Assembly (NCBI GenBank): GCA_028285205.1
Contig: JANQQA010000143.1
Location: 17,068-81,067, forward strand
Direction of reading: 5' to 3'
Length of the DNA: 64,000 nucleotides
DNA from: Bythopirellula sp.
Lineage (GTDB): Bacteria; Planctomycetota; Planctomycetia; Pirellulales; Lacipirellulaceae
Position numbers and translations under genes: made by a program. Below, in pieces: positions 47,107 through 54,900 of the stretch. The notes below the pieces were generated by a model, which had not been told where the DNA came from, made no database searches, and saw nothing but the letters and a program-made list of their open reading frames with translations. Numbering within the stretch: position 1 is the stretch's first letter; each line of letters opens with the position of its first letter.

Positions 47107-47274
47107 TTACTCGCTCTTAGGGCTTTTTGTCAAACTGCGTACCTGTACCCGCCGGACCTTCTCCAGGTGGATCTCGGTTTTCTTGCCGTCACGGGACTTT
47201 TCCACCATGACCACCAGCCCCAGTTCCTTGATCGGGCTAGGTTTGTCGAATTCGACGATAGCTGAAACTCGCAT
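47107..47274 (-). CDS. Small hypothetical protein
   Basis: 55 residues from ATG 47274, which lies one base after the upstream stop. It is basic with a beta-rich middle (AIVEFDKPSPIKELGLVVMVE). Last gene before the terminator; no family recognised. Confidence 0.5.
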   Translation of the reverse strand: MRVSAIVEFDKPSPIKELGLVVMVEKSRDGKKTEIHLEKVRRVQVRSLTKSPKSE

Positions 47275-47275
47275 A

Positions 47276-47596
47276 TTACGTCCGTGTTTCGGTGTTCCCT
47301 TGGGTGGCATTTGGTTGTTCAATAGGCGCGGAATCCTTCACTGCTTTAGCGATAACTGCGCGAATCAACTCTGGCCACATCATGGGTGGTGTTGCGTCCG
47401 TTCTGATATCGTAGCGGCTGGCTATTGCCTCCAGGTCTTCGTGCATCATGGCCATGAAATCGTCTTGATCGGCAATTTCCCTGACTAGAGGATCTAGCAA
47501 ACCGTCCAACGCCTTCTCCCCATCGCTTGTGAATATTCTGCCGATATCTTCGGCGGCGATGTTGTTGATCTTCGTTATCAGCTCTGTAGTTTTCAT
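47276..47596 (-). CDS. Small helical hypothetical protein
   Basis: 106 residues from ATG 47596, preceded by an AGAGGTGA ribosome site; the longer frame to 47791 lacks one. It is helical and acidic (LLDPLVREIADQDDFMAMMHEDLE). No family recognised. Confidence 0.6.
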   Translation of the reverse strand: MKTTELITKINNIAAEDIGRIFTSDGEKALDGLLDPLVREIADQDDFMAMMHEDLEAIASRYDIRTDATPPMMWPELIRAVIAKAVKDSAPIEQPNATQGNTETRT

Positions 47597-47794
47597 CTGT
47601 GAATCACCTCTTGAGAGAGTGTGTAACGGGTCTAGTTTTCGCATGTAACGCCAGAGAGTTCCGTGGCGTTTATTTAGGCAGTTATGAGGCATAAGGCTGA
47701 TTTCCCCGCCTCCAAACTGACGGGAGAGCCACACATGCCACCGTCGCTCCTCATGCTTGAGCTTGATCCAGTTCCAATCTGTTCTGGGCATTCA

Positions 47795-48130
47795 TCACCT
47801 CGTCTCGGCTTCTGTGTTCGGATAGAACCGACAAAACGCGATAAGCAACGAAACGCCTGATTCGTTGCCCGGATCGTGTTGGTCAAACCTGACCATCGGA
47901 TGGACCTTACCCTTACCGTAGAACCTGCAATGCTTGATTTCGTATTCGCCAGGGGGAAGGTCATTATCAGGCCAGAAAGTCTGCTCTAAGGTAATAATCT
48001 TGTCCTCCAGCCTCCCGGTTTCAATCAGCTCTCGCAGCCAAGGCGGACGAGTGTCCCAGCCGCCACAAAAAGGAAGGGCAGAGAGCAATCCCGCCAAGCC
48101 TTTAACGAAGTTGTGCCTGTGTATTTTCAT
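47795..48130 (-). CDS. Small hypothetical protein
   Basis: 111 residues beginning MKIHRHNFVKGLAG, with a weakly hydrophobic N-terminal segment. The middle (LPPGEYEIKHCRFYG) is beta-like. Nothing further recognised. Confidence 0.55.
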   Translation of the reverse strand: MKIHRHNFVKGLAGLLSALPFCGGWDTRPPWLRELIETGRLEDKIITLEQTFWPDNDLPPGEYEIKHCRFYGKGKVHPMVRFDQHDPGNESGVSLLIAFCRFYPNTEAETR

Positions 48131-48148
48131 GTTTCAAACCTCGTCGGG

Positions 48149-48496
48149 CTATTTGCCACGTCGGCCCATCGGCCACGGGCAATGGGTTTTTTCTCGTTTG
48201 CACCAATCGCAGCGACTGTCTTCGCGGAAGCCCAGCCACCGCAGCAATCGCTCCTTCCAGTGCATTGGTTTTCCGCCGGACATCGTCACCTCGCAGGGAT
48301 GTTGGCTTTGGCTCAATCGTTTAGCGATCGCCACCGCCCGTAAGCGATGAACTGACACAAGCCAAGCGATAGCCAAGCGATTCCGAATAGTGTGGAAGTC
48401 AACGGCAGAACAAGCACCCTCCATAAAATCTGGTACGGATGTCTGCGGAAAGTCGACCTCAGATCGACCGTGTAGTTCTTGAAGCTCAAGTGTCAT
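48149..48496 (-). CDS. Small hypothetical protein with C-terminal CxxC
   Basis: 115 residues from ATG 48496. The C-terminus has CDWCKREKTHCPWPMG, which may bind a metal. It includes a possible membrane-proximal hydrophobic segment near RNRLAIAWLVSV. Unknown role. Confidence 0.5.
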   Translation of the reverse strand: MTLELQELHGRSEVDFPQTSVPDFMEGACSAVDFHTIRNRLAIAWLVSVHRLRAVAIAKRLSQSQHPCEVTMSGGKPMHWKERLLRWLGFREDSRCDWCKREKTHCPWPMGRRGK

Positions 48497-48578
48497 CCTC
48501 CAGCAGTTCGCATATACTCGGCGGATACGGAGCCACCGATTCTGTATCATCGAAGAGGATCAGCAGGCTGCCATCCTC

Positions 48579-48863
48579 CTAAGCTGGCGAACAGTTCGGC
48601 TCGCACCGAACTTCGACTTCTGTCAAAAACCACCTGTCACCATCTTTGGCAAAGCGGTTATACATGTTAATTGCCACTTCCGGCTGGCTTCGTAGTGACG
48701 TGAGCACCACTATTTCGTCCTTGGACAGCTTGCTTAGCCAGTGATCGGAGTATATGTAGCCCATTATCGTTTCGATTGCGTCGCCACGGCTGGCATATGC
48801 GTCCGGCACGCAATCGCCTGGGTTGCCACCAACCAGATACACTACTCGCAGTTCAAGTGACAT
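48579..48863 (-). CDS. Small hypothetical protein
   Basis: 94 residues, soluble, alpha/beta (LRVVYLVGGNPGDC, then DEIVVLTSL). It follows the upstream gene by 16 bases. No family recognised. Confidence 0.5.
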   Translation of the reverse strand: MSLELRVVYLVGGNPGDCVPDAYASRGDAIETIMGYIYSDHWLSKLSKDEIVVLTSLRSQPEVAINMYNRFAKDGDRWFLTEVEVRCEPNCSPA

Positions 48864-48879
48864 TCTGGCTGTTGCCCTC

Positions 48880-49239
48880 CTACCCGTGTGGGCGTCGAGA
48901 TTGTAGTTCTGGGTGTGTCAGGTATGCCCTGAGTTGTTTGGCGTCTCTCTCGGCCACCTGCAAATACCAGTCGAGACGATTCAGCGGAACTTGATCGTAT
49001 TGTTGTCCTGCGAATTCGCCGTACGCCATCACAGTTGCACCGAGTCGAGCAATTGGCTCTAGCTTCGGCGGTTCCTTCGGCTTGTCCGCCTCACGGATCG
49101 GCAGCAGCGATCGAAGCTCCTTCAGCAACGACTCAGCGTACTGGTGGCCGGTTCCATCTTCCCACGAGAGCATTTCGCGAATCATCTTCGCATCTTCGCG
49201 GGCCTTCACCTTGGCCTTGATCTTCTGTTCAGGTGTCAT
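48880..49239 (-). CDS. DUF3820-like small protein
   Basis: 119 residues. A charged helical N-terminus is followed by GATVMAYGEFAGQQYDQVPLNRLDWYL, which resembles the DUF3820 / exonuclease X C-terminal pattern (G-K/E-x-G-Q-x-x-x-x-V-P-x-x-Y-L-x-W). In phages this module often accompanies replication or nuclease genes. It carries no nuclease motif itself. Confidence 0.55.
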   Translation of the reverse strand: MTPEQKIKAKVKAREDAKMIREMLSWEDGTGHQYAESLLKELRSLLPIREADKPKEPPKLEPIARLGATVMAYGEFAGQQYDQVPLNRLDWYLQVAERDAKQLRAYLTHPELQSRRPHG

Positions 49240-49253
49240 TTTGGGTTTTCCAA

Positions 49254-49448
49254 CTAACTGAGTGCCCGATGGAACTCTTCGGTGGCCCGCTCTAAACTTT
49301 CAGGCATCGGGTTTTGCCTGCGATACTCTTTGATCCGAAGCTCTAGCAGGTAGGCGTAGCCCGGATTCTTCTTGCACATTCGTCTCATCGAGTGGTACGA
49401 GCGGCAGTAGATCCACCAGTCCCACTTCTCGACCATCCAATTCCACAT
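49254..49448 (-). CDS. Small hypothetical protein
   Basis: 64 residues from ATG 49448; Trp- and Arg-rich (NWMVEKWDWWIYCRSYHSM). The longer frame from 49568 overlaps the upstream gene and is less likely. Confidence 0.45.
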   Translation of the reverse strand: MWNWMVEKWDWWIYCRSYHSMRRMCKKNPGYAYLLELRIKEYRRQNPMPESLERATEEFHRALS

Positions 49449-49461
49449 GGCATTCCTCAGT

Positions 49462-49755
49462 TCAGGTGATGTCGCGAGTGATCGCTTCGTGATATGCCCG
49501 ATCCAAATTAAGCCACAGCAAGTGCGACGTTCCGAACGCCTCCGACAGCCCTTCCGCCGTATCCTCATCCAACCTCACGTCCAATGCCGGGTGGCCTTCC
49601 GGTGCTTTCGCCGAGGCAATGATGATATCCAAGCTGGCCTGGAACAAATCACGGGCCTTCATGTCCCTGCCGGTGTGGCACGCACACTCATAAGTGGACC
49701 AATCACGGGCCTCCAACTCTTCCTCGATGTATTCACCAACATGGAATCTTTTCAT
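49462..49755 (-). CDS. HigA-like antitoxin-fold protein
   Basis: 97 residues from ATG 49755. HVGEYIEEELEARDWSTYE and EGLSEAFGTSHLLWLNLDRAY match the start and end of the HigA/VapI XRE-type helix-turn-helix pattern (HPGE...L, then ALGTSxxFWLNLQ). The middle, holding the recognition helix in HigA, is changed. No HigB toxin is adjacent, so it may be an orphan regulator or antitoxin. Confidence 0.6.
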   Translation of the reverse strand: MKRFHVGEYIEEELEARDWSTYECACHTGRDMKARDLFQASLDIIIASAKAPEGHPALDVRLDEDTAEGLSEAFGTSHLLWLNLDRAYHEAITRDIT

Positions 49756-49773
49756 GATTGCCACCTGCGGGGG

Positions 49774-49965
49774 CTATTCAACTTCAACGGCCGTACGCAT
49801 CCTGGCCCCCATTACATTATCATGGTCCCCTACGAGCCATTTGATTTCAGTGTCGTCCACGTCAATAGGAAACCCAAACTTCTGGCACAACATTTCTTCA
49901 ATGTCGGCACGCGACACCGTCTGCTCTCGTACAGAGCCTGTTTGTATCTGATGCATGGTGGTCAC
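49774..49965 (-). CDS. Small hypothetical protein
   Basis: 63 acidic residues, with EEMLCQKFGFPIDVDDTEIKWL. It starts the run of genes below 49,965. No family recognised. Confidence 0.4.
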   Translation of the reverse strand: MTTMHQIQTGSVREQTVSRADIEEMLCQKFGFPIDVDDTEIKWLVGDHDNVMGARMRTAVEVE

Positions 49966-50000
49966 TCGCTTTCTATTTGTGGTTCACCTACGTGGTGTGG

Positions 50001-50294
50001 TCACCAGGCGAAACAGTTCTCGCCAATTTCCTTCCGCATCTGCTCCCAGTCCGCAATCATTGTCGCGGCCAAGGTTTTCATATCCTCGACGCCTTCGTAC
50101 TGGTAGTGTTGATTGAGGAACTCAACAACCCTCTCACAATCCTGACGCCTCACGCATGGAACCGGGATCAGCCCATACAGCCCGTTGCGGCAATACTTGG
50201 GCCGATATGCCTTCTGTCCCTGATCACAGTACACGTTGACGCCACCTTGTTCAGGCGGCCGTACGGTGCCGAGGTTCACTGCCCAGGTTTTCAT
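50001..50294 (-). CDS. Small hypothetical protein
   Basis: 97 residues from ATG 50294, with several Cys (VYCDQG, KYCRNG, CVRRQDC). It immediately follows the upstream membrane-protein gene. No family recognised. Confidence 0.5.
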   Translation of the reverse strand: MKTWAVNLGTVRPPEQGGVNVYCDQGQKAYRPKYCRNGLYGLIPVPCVRRQDCERVVEFLNQHYQYEGVEDMKTLAATMIADWEQMRKEIGENCFAW

Positions 50295-50303
50295 GGCTGC
50301 CAC

Positions 50304-50948
50304 TTATTGGGGGTGATGGTCGGAATCATCGTGATCTGGCTGCCAGTTTTTGCTTTGACCAAAAACTGGGTCGGGGCTGTTGATTGGCTCACCAGCGTCA
50401 AACTGTGCCAAATAGTGTTGCCGCTCGGCTTTCGTCACAAGAACGCCAATTCCAATGAGTTGGCAGTTTTTGACGGTGCAGCCCTGCATTCGCACCATGC
50501 CAGCTATCCTCTGCTTGCTTGGTGGCCGCTCAACGAGAACAGCATCGCCTGGGTCGGCGAAGAACGATCCAGTAAACCGAGTCCCATTGGTCAGCAGAAT
50601 TGCTGGCCCCTCAATATCACAGTCTTCAAAGATTTTGTCCTTGACTAGCCCGTGATACGCCAAGTCAACCAAGCGAATTCGACGGTTCTTGAAGTACGTT
50701 CCACCAAGTTGCTCTGGGCTAGCAAACGCTTTCTCTGCTGCACCAAGAAAGGGCATCCAATCCACAAGCCAGGGACACTTAGCCAGGAGCGCTCTGTTGC
50801 TGAGGAACGCCCACATCAGCCAAAAACAACCAAAACCTATTAAGAACCCAATGATCATTTCACTTTCCAGCCACTTCATTTTGACAGCTAGTGATTGCAA
50901 ACCTAACAACAAGACTGGTGCCACAATTGGCTGAATGGCCTTCCACAT
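50304..50948 (-). CDS. Membrane-anchored protein, unknown
   Basis: 214 residues. Two membrane helices lie in the first 60 residues, then a cytoplasmic beta domain with a turn-rich ladder (FKNRRIRLVDLAY, IFEDCDIEGPAIL, MQGCTVKNCQLIG), the pattern of a small pentapeptide-like beta-helix seen in many bacterial accessory genes. Function unknown. It is preceded by about 100 bases without a gene. Confidence 0.65.
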   Translation of the reverse strand: MWKAIQPIVAPVLLLGLQSLAVKMKWLESEMIIGFLIGFGCFWLMWAFLSNRALLAKCPWLVDWMPFLGAAEKAFASPEQLGGTYFKNRRIRLVDLAYHGLVKDKIFEDCDIEGPAILLTNGTRFTGSFFADPGDAVLVERPPSKQRIAGMVRMQGCTVKNCQLIGIGVLVTKAERQHYLAQFDAGEPINSPDPVFGQSKNWQPDHDDSDHHPQ

Positions 50949-51055
50949 ATTGCAGTCCTCCGACGAGAAGTAGGAAAACTGCCATTCTAGTCGTTTCTAT
51001 GCACATTTAAGAGCAACCTTTCACGGCGAAAACCCTAATGATGTGTTGGTGTGTC

Positions 51056-51271
51056 CTATTCGCCGTATTCCAATAATGCGGCACGATACGCTTCGGCGAG
51101 CATGGCGTTGTTCTTGCCGAGGCCATCCACCGCGTCCTGAAGCCCAACGATAAGCCGCACCACATCTTCTGGGTCGCTCTGGTCAACGAACCATCTTATT
51201 GCTCTCAGCTTGGCTGCTGCCACCATCGCCTCGGGCGGAGCACTCACGCTTTTGATCTGATCGCCACCCAT
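51056..51271 (-). CDS. Small helical hypothetical protein
   Basis: 71 residues from ATG 51271, overlapping the upstream gene by 28 bases. It is helical (AAKLRAIRWFVDQSDPEDVV). No family recognised. Confidence 0.5.
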   Translation of the reverse strand: MGGDQIKSVSAPPEAMVAAAKLRAIRWFVDQSDPEDVVRLIVGLQDAVDGLGKNNAMLAEAYRAALLEYGE

Positions 51272-51495
51272 GTCATATTGCCCTCCCAGAAATAGATTCG
51301 ATCGCCCGGCTCGGCTTCGATGTCGGTGCCGTGGACAACGGGGTCGTAAATCGGGTTTTGGATTAGTCCACACTCAACTGCTATGTCTGCCATCTGTTCG
51401 GAATCGCACTCGAAGGCCCCGTTTCGGATGGCATCCTTCACCATGTAGAGCATCCGGCACCCAAATTCGATCATGTTCGCTTGGTTCTCAGTCAT
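51244..51495 (-). CDS. Small hypothetical protein
   Basis: 83 residues from ATG 51495. A helical N-terminus is followed by EPGDRIYFWEGNMTWVAI. No family recognised. Confidence 0.5.
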   Translation of the reverse strand: MTENQANMIEFGCRMLYMVKDAIRNGAFECDSEQMADIAVECGLIQNPIYDPVVHGTDIEAEPGDRIYFWEGNMTWVAIRSKA

Positions 51496-51518
51496 CCTGT
51501 TTCCAATCTGCAACGGGT

Positions 51519-51755
51519 TTATTCGGCGACTGCAAAAGCCATCAAATCTTCAAGCGATTCCGGCCAATCTTCCTTGTTTAAGTCGATCTCTACGTTCAGG
51601 TGGGTGAGCAGAATCGGCTTGCCGTCACTGGCTGACACTAGATCGGTCACGTAGACGGTGATCTCTCCAGTCGATTCCCACGCAACGCCATCGTTGTAAA
51701 GGCATTCGTGGCTGTCCTGGTTGATCGCGACGGTGATTTCGACCGGTTCATTCAT
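51519..51755 (-). CDS. Small acidic hypothetical protein
   Basis: 78 residues, acidic and beta-rich (ITVAINQDSHECLY, ITVYVTDLVSA). Acidic small early proteins are often inhibitors of host enzymes in phages, but nothing specific supports that here. Confidence 0.5.
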   Translation of the reverse strand: MNEPVEITVAINQDSHECLYNDGVAWESTGEITVYVTDLVSASDGKPILLTHLNVEIDLNKEDWPESLEDLMAFAVAE

Positions 51756-51787
51756 CGTTTGATCTCCGTTTGATTGCTGTTTGATTT

Positions 51788-52333
51788 CTAATCCTGGTTC
51801 TCAAATAGTGTTCGATGCGCTGGCAATCGGGATCCTTCCCAGTCCCAGACACAGAGCACAGACCCAAATGGCGGTCGCTCATTGGGGCCGATCACGATTT
51901 GGCCGGGTTTCAGAAAACGGATCCGTCCTGACATGAACTCAACCCGCAACACAGACCCAGCTCGATCGCGATAAGGCTCGATTCCCAACTGCCACCACTT
52001 CTGTTCAGTTCGATTCGCTGGCAGCAGCATGACCACTATCTCGGCCTCTGGCTCTGCCCATGCCTTGCGGATCCACGGCAGGATATCGCTGTAGGGTGGA
52101 TTGCAATAAACCCGCTCACCCTTCCATGACCACTCGAGACCGCTAACCTGCGCTGTGCAGTATCTTTCGCACTTGGTGTTCTCAGCCGAGGCCGCCACAT
52201 CAATCGAGAACTTGAATCGTTCGTCAAGTTTGGCGAACTCCTCAGTTGGCAAAGCACGGTCGTCTACGTCGGGATTGGATCCGGCGTATCGAGTCTGCTG
52301 TGGGTGATTTTGGCTTTTGAATCCAACTAGCAT
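51788..52333 (-). CDS. Phage Dam-like N6-adenine DNA methyltransferase
   Basis: The ATG at 52333 gives 181 residues matching the phage DNA N-6-adenine methyltransferase family (PF05869 type). The FSIDVAAS strand, the catalytic NPPYSDILPWIRKA motif and MLLPANRT follow the family order, and GRIRFL ends the core. It would methylate adenine in phage or host DNA, perhaps to avoid restriction. No cognate endonuclease is adjacent. Confidence 0.88.
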   Translation of the reverse strand: MLVGFKSQNHPQQTRYAGSNPDVDDRALPTEEFAKLDERFKFSIDVAASAENTKCERYCTAQVSGLEWSWKGERVYCNPPYSDILPWIRKAWAEPEAEIVVMLLPANRTEQKWWQLGIEPYRDRAGSVLRVEFMSGRIRFLKPGQIVIGPNERPPFGSVLCVWDWEGSRLPAHRTLFENQD

Positions 52334-52368
52334 GGTGTGCAACACTCGCAATTTGTGGAGCGGTGGGT

Positions 52369-52557
52369 TTAGTCTTCGTGTTCTTCATCGGGTGGCACAT
52401 CCACTACGATCTCGCCGCCTGAGTACGATGGATGCCGATATGACAGCCTAACTCCACCATGAATCGGCGCATCGTCCGAGAAGCAAGCAAGCATCTCTCG
52501 CAAGTGCTTTAGCCTGTGAGCGGTTCCAATGACAATCGTCTTGTCTGTCGTTTCCAT
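52369..52557 (-). CDS. Small hypothetical protein
   Basis: 62 residues with an acidic C-terminus (VDVPPDEEHED). It lies just upstream of the methylase in the operon. No family recognised. Confidence 0.45.
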   Translation of the reverse strand: METTDKTIVIGTAHRLKHLREMLACFSDDAPIHGGVRLSYRHPSYSGGEIVVDVPPDEEHED

Positions 52558-52595
52558 TCTTAACTCCTAGGAAAATAGCTGGGGTGTGTGTTGAC

Positions 52596-52883
52596 CTACT
52601 GAATCGACAGGGCGGCGGTGTTGTTCTCGCTTTGGCACCAAATCATGAAGTCCTCACGCTTTGGCGCTGACTCAAACTTGGTCACACCAGAGTCCAGAAT
52701 CGGACCAGACCACCAGTAGCGGTCTCGGTGATGGTGGTGGTGTTCCTCACGGACAACCTTAGATCCAAATAGTTCCTCCAAGGCTCGCTTGAGCGACTTG
52801 GCCTGCTCGACTGTGATTAGCTTCTCCTCGCCGCCGATACTGACGGCGACTTTGGTGATCTCGCATTTCTCTTTTTTGGCCAT
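52596..52883 (-). CDS. Small protein with a poly-His stretch
   Basis: 95 residues. After a helical segment (VEQAKSLKRALEELFGS) comes REEHHHHHRDRYWW, a natural run of five His that might bind metal. The start has a plausible ribosome site (GGAGAA). No family recognised. Confidence 0.55.
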   Translation of the reverse strand: MAKKEKCEITKVAVSIGGEEKLITVEQAKSLKRALEELFGSKVVREEHHHHHRDRYWWSGPILDSGVTKFESAPKREDFMIWCQSENNTAALSIQ

Positions 52884-52918
52884 GATTTCTCCAATCGTGG
52901 AAGTGCTAAAGTGTGTGA

Positions 52919-53101
52919 TTAACGACCACCTTCGGTCGTGCCTTCAAGTTGACGGTACGCCGCCATGAATTTCTGAAATTGTTCACTACTTATTACCGTT
53001 CCAATCTTCACCCACCAGAAGAATCTCCGCTGATAGATAACGACGTTGTAACCAGAGTCAGAGTAATAGTTTGGCACTATGTGGAATCGTATTTTCCGCA
53101 T
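52919..53101 (-). CDS. Small hypothetical protein
   Basis: 60 residues, aromatic and basic (YQRRFFWWVKIG), resembling short phage-encoded 'WWVK' beta proteins. Weak support beyond an open frame in operon position. Confidence 0.4.
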   Translation of the reverse strand: MRKIRFHIVPNYYSDSGYNVVIYQRRFFWWVKIGTVISSEQFQKFMAAYRQLEGTTEGGR

Positions 53102-53140
53102 TCACGTGTACTCCACTCGAAAGGGGTGATTAAGTTAGTC

Positions 53141-53413
53141 CTAATCTTTAATTGCCTTCTCAATTCGCCCGGAGAGGAACCAGAGAAAGCTTGCAAACAA
53201 AAAAGCAACGAAAGCGGCTAGACCTTCCAGCAATGTTGCCACCACCGCCAATACTGACCGCTCGAAATCTGTTACTGGCCCAACGGGCGGCGATATCCAC
53301 TGCATCTCGTAATTGAACCGCCAAACGCCCAAAAACAATGCGATTAACGCGGTAAAAACAAGCAATCGAGCAATAGAAAATCGCTGACGGGTGTCCTCGT
53401 GTGTTTCAGGCAT
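53141..53413 (-). CDS. Two-helix membrane protein
   Basis: 90 residues with two membrane helices (about 14-31 and 52-78). The first, FSIARLLVFTALIALFLGVWR, follows a membrane-segment pattern very common in planctomycete proteins, which suggests a host origin or long adaptation. Size and topology would also fit a holin, but no endolysin is visible in this element. Confidence 0.5.
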   Translation of the reverse strand: MPETHEDTRQRFSIARLLVFTALIALFLGVWRFNYEMQWISPPVGPVTDFERSVLAVVATLLEGLAAFVAFLFASFLWFLSGRIEKAIKD

Positions 53414-53418
53414 TTCAG

Positions 53419-53664
53419 CTATCCCACAGTTTCCGAAATCGATTCAAATCTCTCGTCGCTCACGTAATCGAGATCCGAGTAACCACAGACGCTGTAGCCG
53501 ATGAGCTGGGCAAACTGTTGCCGGTCCTCGTCATCGAACGGCATGAGCGCCAAGTCGTTCATATCGAATGGCCCTGCGTCGAGCAGGTAACGCACGATCT
53601 TGTTCTGCTTGAATCGCTGGATGCCTTCACTGTCTTTTTCCAATGGTTGATTGGGGTGTTTCAT
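53419..53664 (-). CDS. Small acidic hypothetical protein
   Basis: 81 acidic residues (FDDEDRQQFAQLIGYS). Six bases separate it from the next gene on the same strand. No family recognised. Confidence 0.45.
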   Translation of the reverse strand: MKHPNQPLEKDSEGIQRFKQNKIVRYLLDAGPFDMNDLALMPFDDEDRQQFAQLIGYSVCGYSDLDYVSDERFESISETVG

Positions 53665-53695
53665 CGTTCACTCTCCGGTTGATTGCTGTGCGGGA

Positions 53696-54532
53696 TTAAA
53701 TCTTGACCTGCTTTGGCGGCATCTTTTCAGATAGCCGCGGGTCGCAGTAGTTCTCAACAAATACCTTGTCGTTGTTACCGAGCAGCTCGTTACCTTTGCC
53801 GTCGCGGTTCGCGTACGTTCCCGCGGACCTCCGTAACCATTTCCACGTACCACGATCAACGCCAGCTTGGTTGCGAAGTTCGATGAACTTTCGCTCGAAG
53901 TAGGTAAAGCTATGCGGCCATGGCACGACGTGATCCATGCCATGCTTGCGAATTGCTTTCATGGCTTTCTTGGAGAAACGCACGCGAACAATTTTTTGCG
54001 TTTTGTTTTGCAAAACATCAAGGATGCGATTCTTGGGAATGGAGCTGGTGAGCACGCGAAGCAAATCTCCTGCTCGCAATCCCGTCGAGTACGCCGAGTG
54101 AATCGCCGCCAGCCAAAAGATCTTACGCCTGACTCCGTTGGGCAGTTTGCCCTCTTGCATCTTGGCAGCCTTCACAAGCAATCGGATTTGCTCGATCGTG
54201 AACGCTTCGGGGATCTTGTGGCGACCCTTCGGTACAACCACCTTGCCTTTGCGAAGATCCTTCTCTAGCGATATCACAGCTCGAATCGCGGACTTGTAGC
54301 CATCGGCGGTTTCCGACACCACCGTTTCTAGCAGCACGTTGATAAAGTCTTGGACCATGAAATTGTTAACGTCCGCTGGCTTTAGGTCATCGTTGCCGAC
54401 GTGAGCCACGAAACATCTGACCTTCGATTGCAATTGCGTGAGGTACTGTTCGCTGACACGTCGATGGTTCGCGTAAATATCAAGCAGGCTAAGCATCGTC
54501 ATGTCAGATGTGTCGACAGGTTCGATTCTCAT
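53696..54532 (-). CDS. Tyrosine-recombinase-like protein, degenerate active site
   Basis: 278 residues with a core-binding-like N-terminal domain and a catalytic-like C-terminal domain. The first Arg motif reads YSTGLRAGDLL. The H-x-x-R box reads WKWLRRS, with His replaced; the expected LGH reads LGNN, and a Tyr follows in ENYCD. Two catalytic positions are therefore altered. It sits inside the early replication operon, away from both att sites, so it is not the integrase. It may be a DNA-binding or resolution factor, or a decayed recombinase. Confidence 0.65.
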   Translation of the reverse strand: MRIEPVDTSDMTMLSLLDIYANHRRVSEQYLTQLQSKVRCFVAHVGNDDLKPADVNNFMVQDFINVLLETVVSETADGYKSAIRAVISLEKDLRKGKVVVPKGRHKIPEAFTIEQIRLLVKAAKMQEGKLPNGVRRKIFWLAAIHSAYSTGLRAGDLLRVLTSSIPKNRILDVLQNKTQKIVRVRFSKKAMKAIRKHGMDHVVPWPHSFTYFERKFIELRNQAGVDRGTWKWLRRSAGTYANRDGKGNELLGNNDKVFVENYCDPRLSEKMPPKQVKI

Positions 54533-54590
54533 GGTGCGTCTCCGGTTGGGGTTGCGATCCGTCGGAGTTAGGGGCGGTCCGTCTTACGAT

Positions 54591-54890
54591 TCAAATATTG
54601 ATGCCTTTTTGTGCGACGGCTCTTTGTACGTCACTGAAACTTCTGACTACCTTGGCCACTGCTCCAGCGCTACGGAGCTTGTCAATCTCATGTTGCTGCC
54701 GTGGTGTGGGGCTGCCGCCGCCTTCGTCCTTCGGAAGCTTTACTTCAAAGCAGAACAGCAGGCCCTCGATCACTGCCCATAAGTCAGGCAGGCCAGCTCG
54801 CTGCATGGTTCCACCGTGGATCTTTACGACATAGATGCCTCTATACCGGAGCTGTTGAACGATACTGTTAACTAAAGACTTCTCGGTCAT
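54591..54890 (-). CDS. VRR-NUC domain nuclease
   Basis: ATG 54890 gives 99 residues that form a standalone VRR-NUC (PD-(D/E)xK) nuclease: GIYVVKIHGGTMQRAGLPDL carries the Asp, LLFCFEVKLP the E-x-K, and SPTPRQQHEIDKL the following helix. Phage members often act on branched or flap DNA with the neighbouring helicase. It lies 10 bases after the helicase gene. Confidence 0.88.
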   Translation of the reverse strand: MTEKSLVNSIVQQLRYRGIYVVKIHGGTMQRAGLPDLWAVIEGLLFCFEVKLPKDEGGGSPTPRQQHEIDKLRSAGAVAKVVRSFSDVQRAVAQKGINI

Positions 54891-54900
54891 TGTTGCTTGC

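Noticed and set aside
53141..53413. Holin assignment for the two-helix membrane protein
   Set aside because: No endolysin or lysis cassette is visible nearby, and the first helix matches a general planctomycete membrane pattern.
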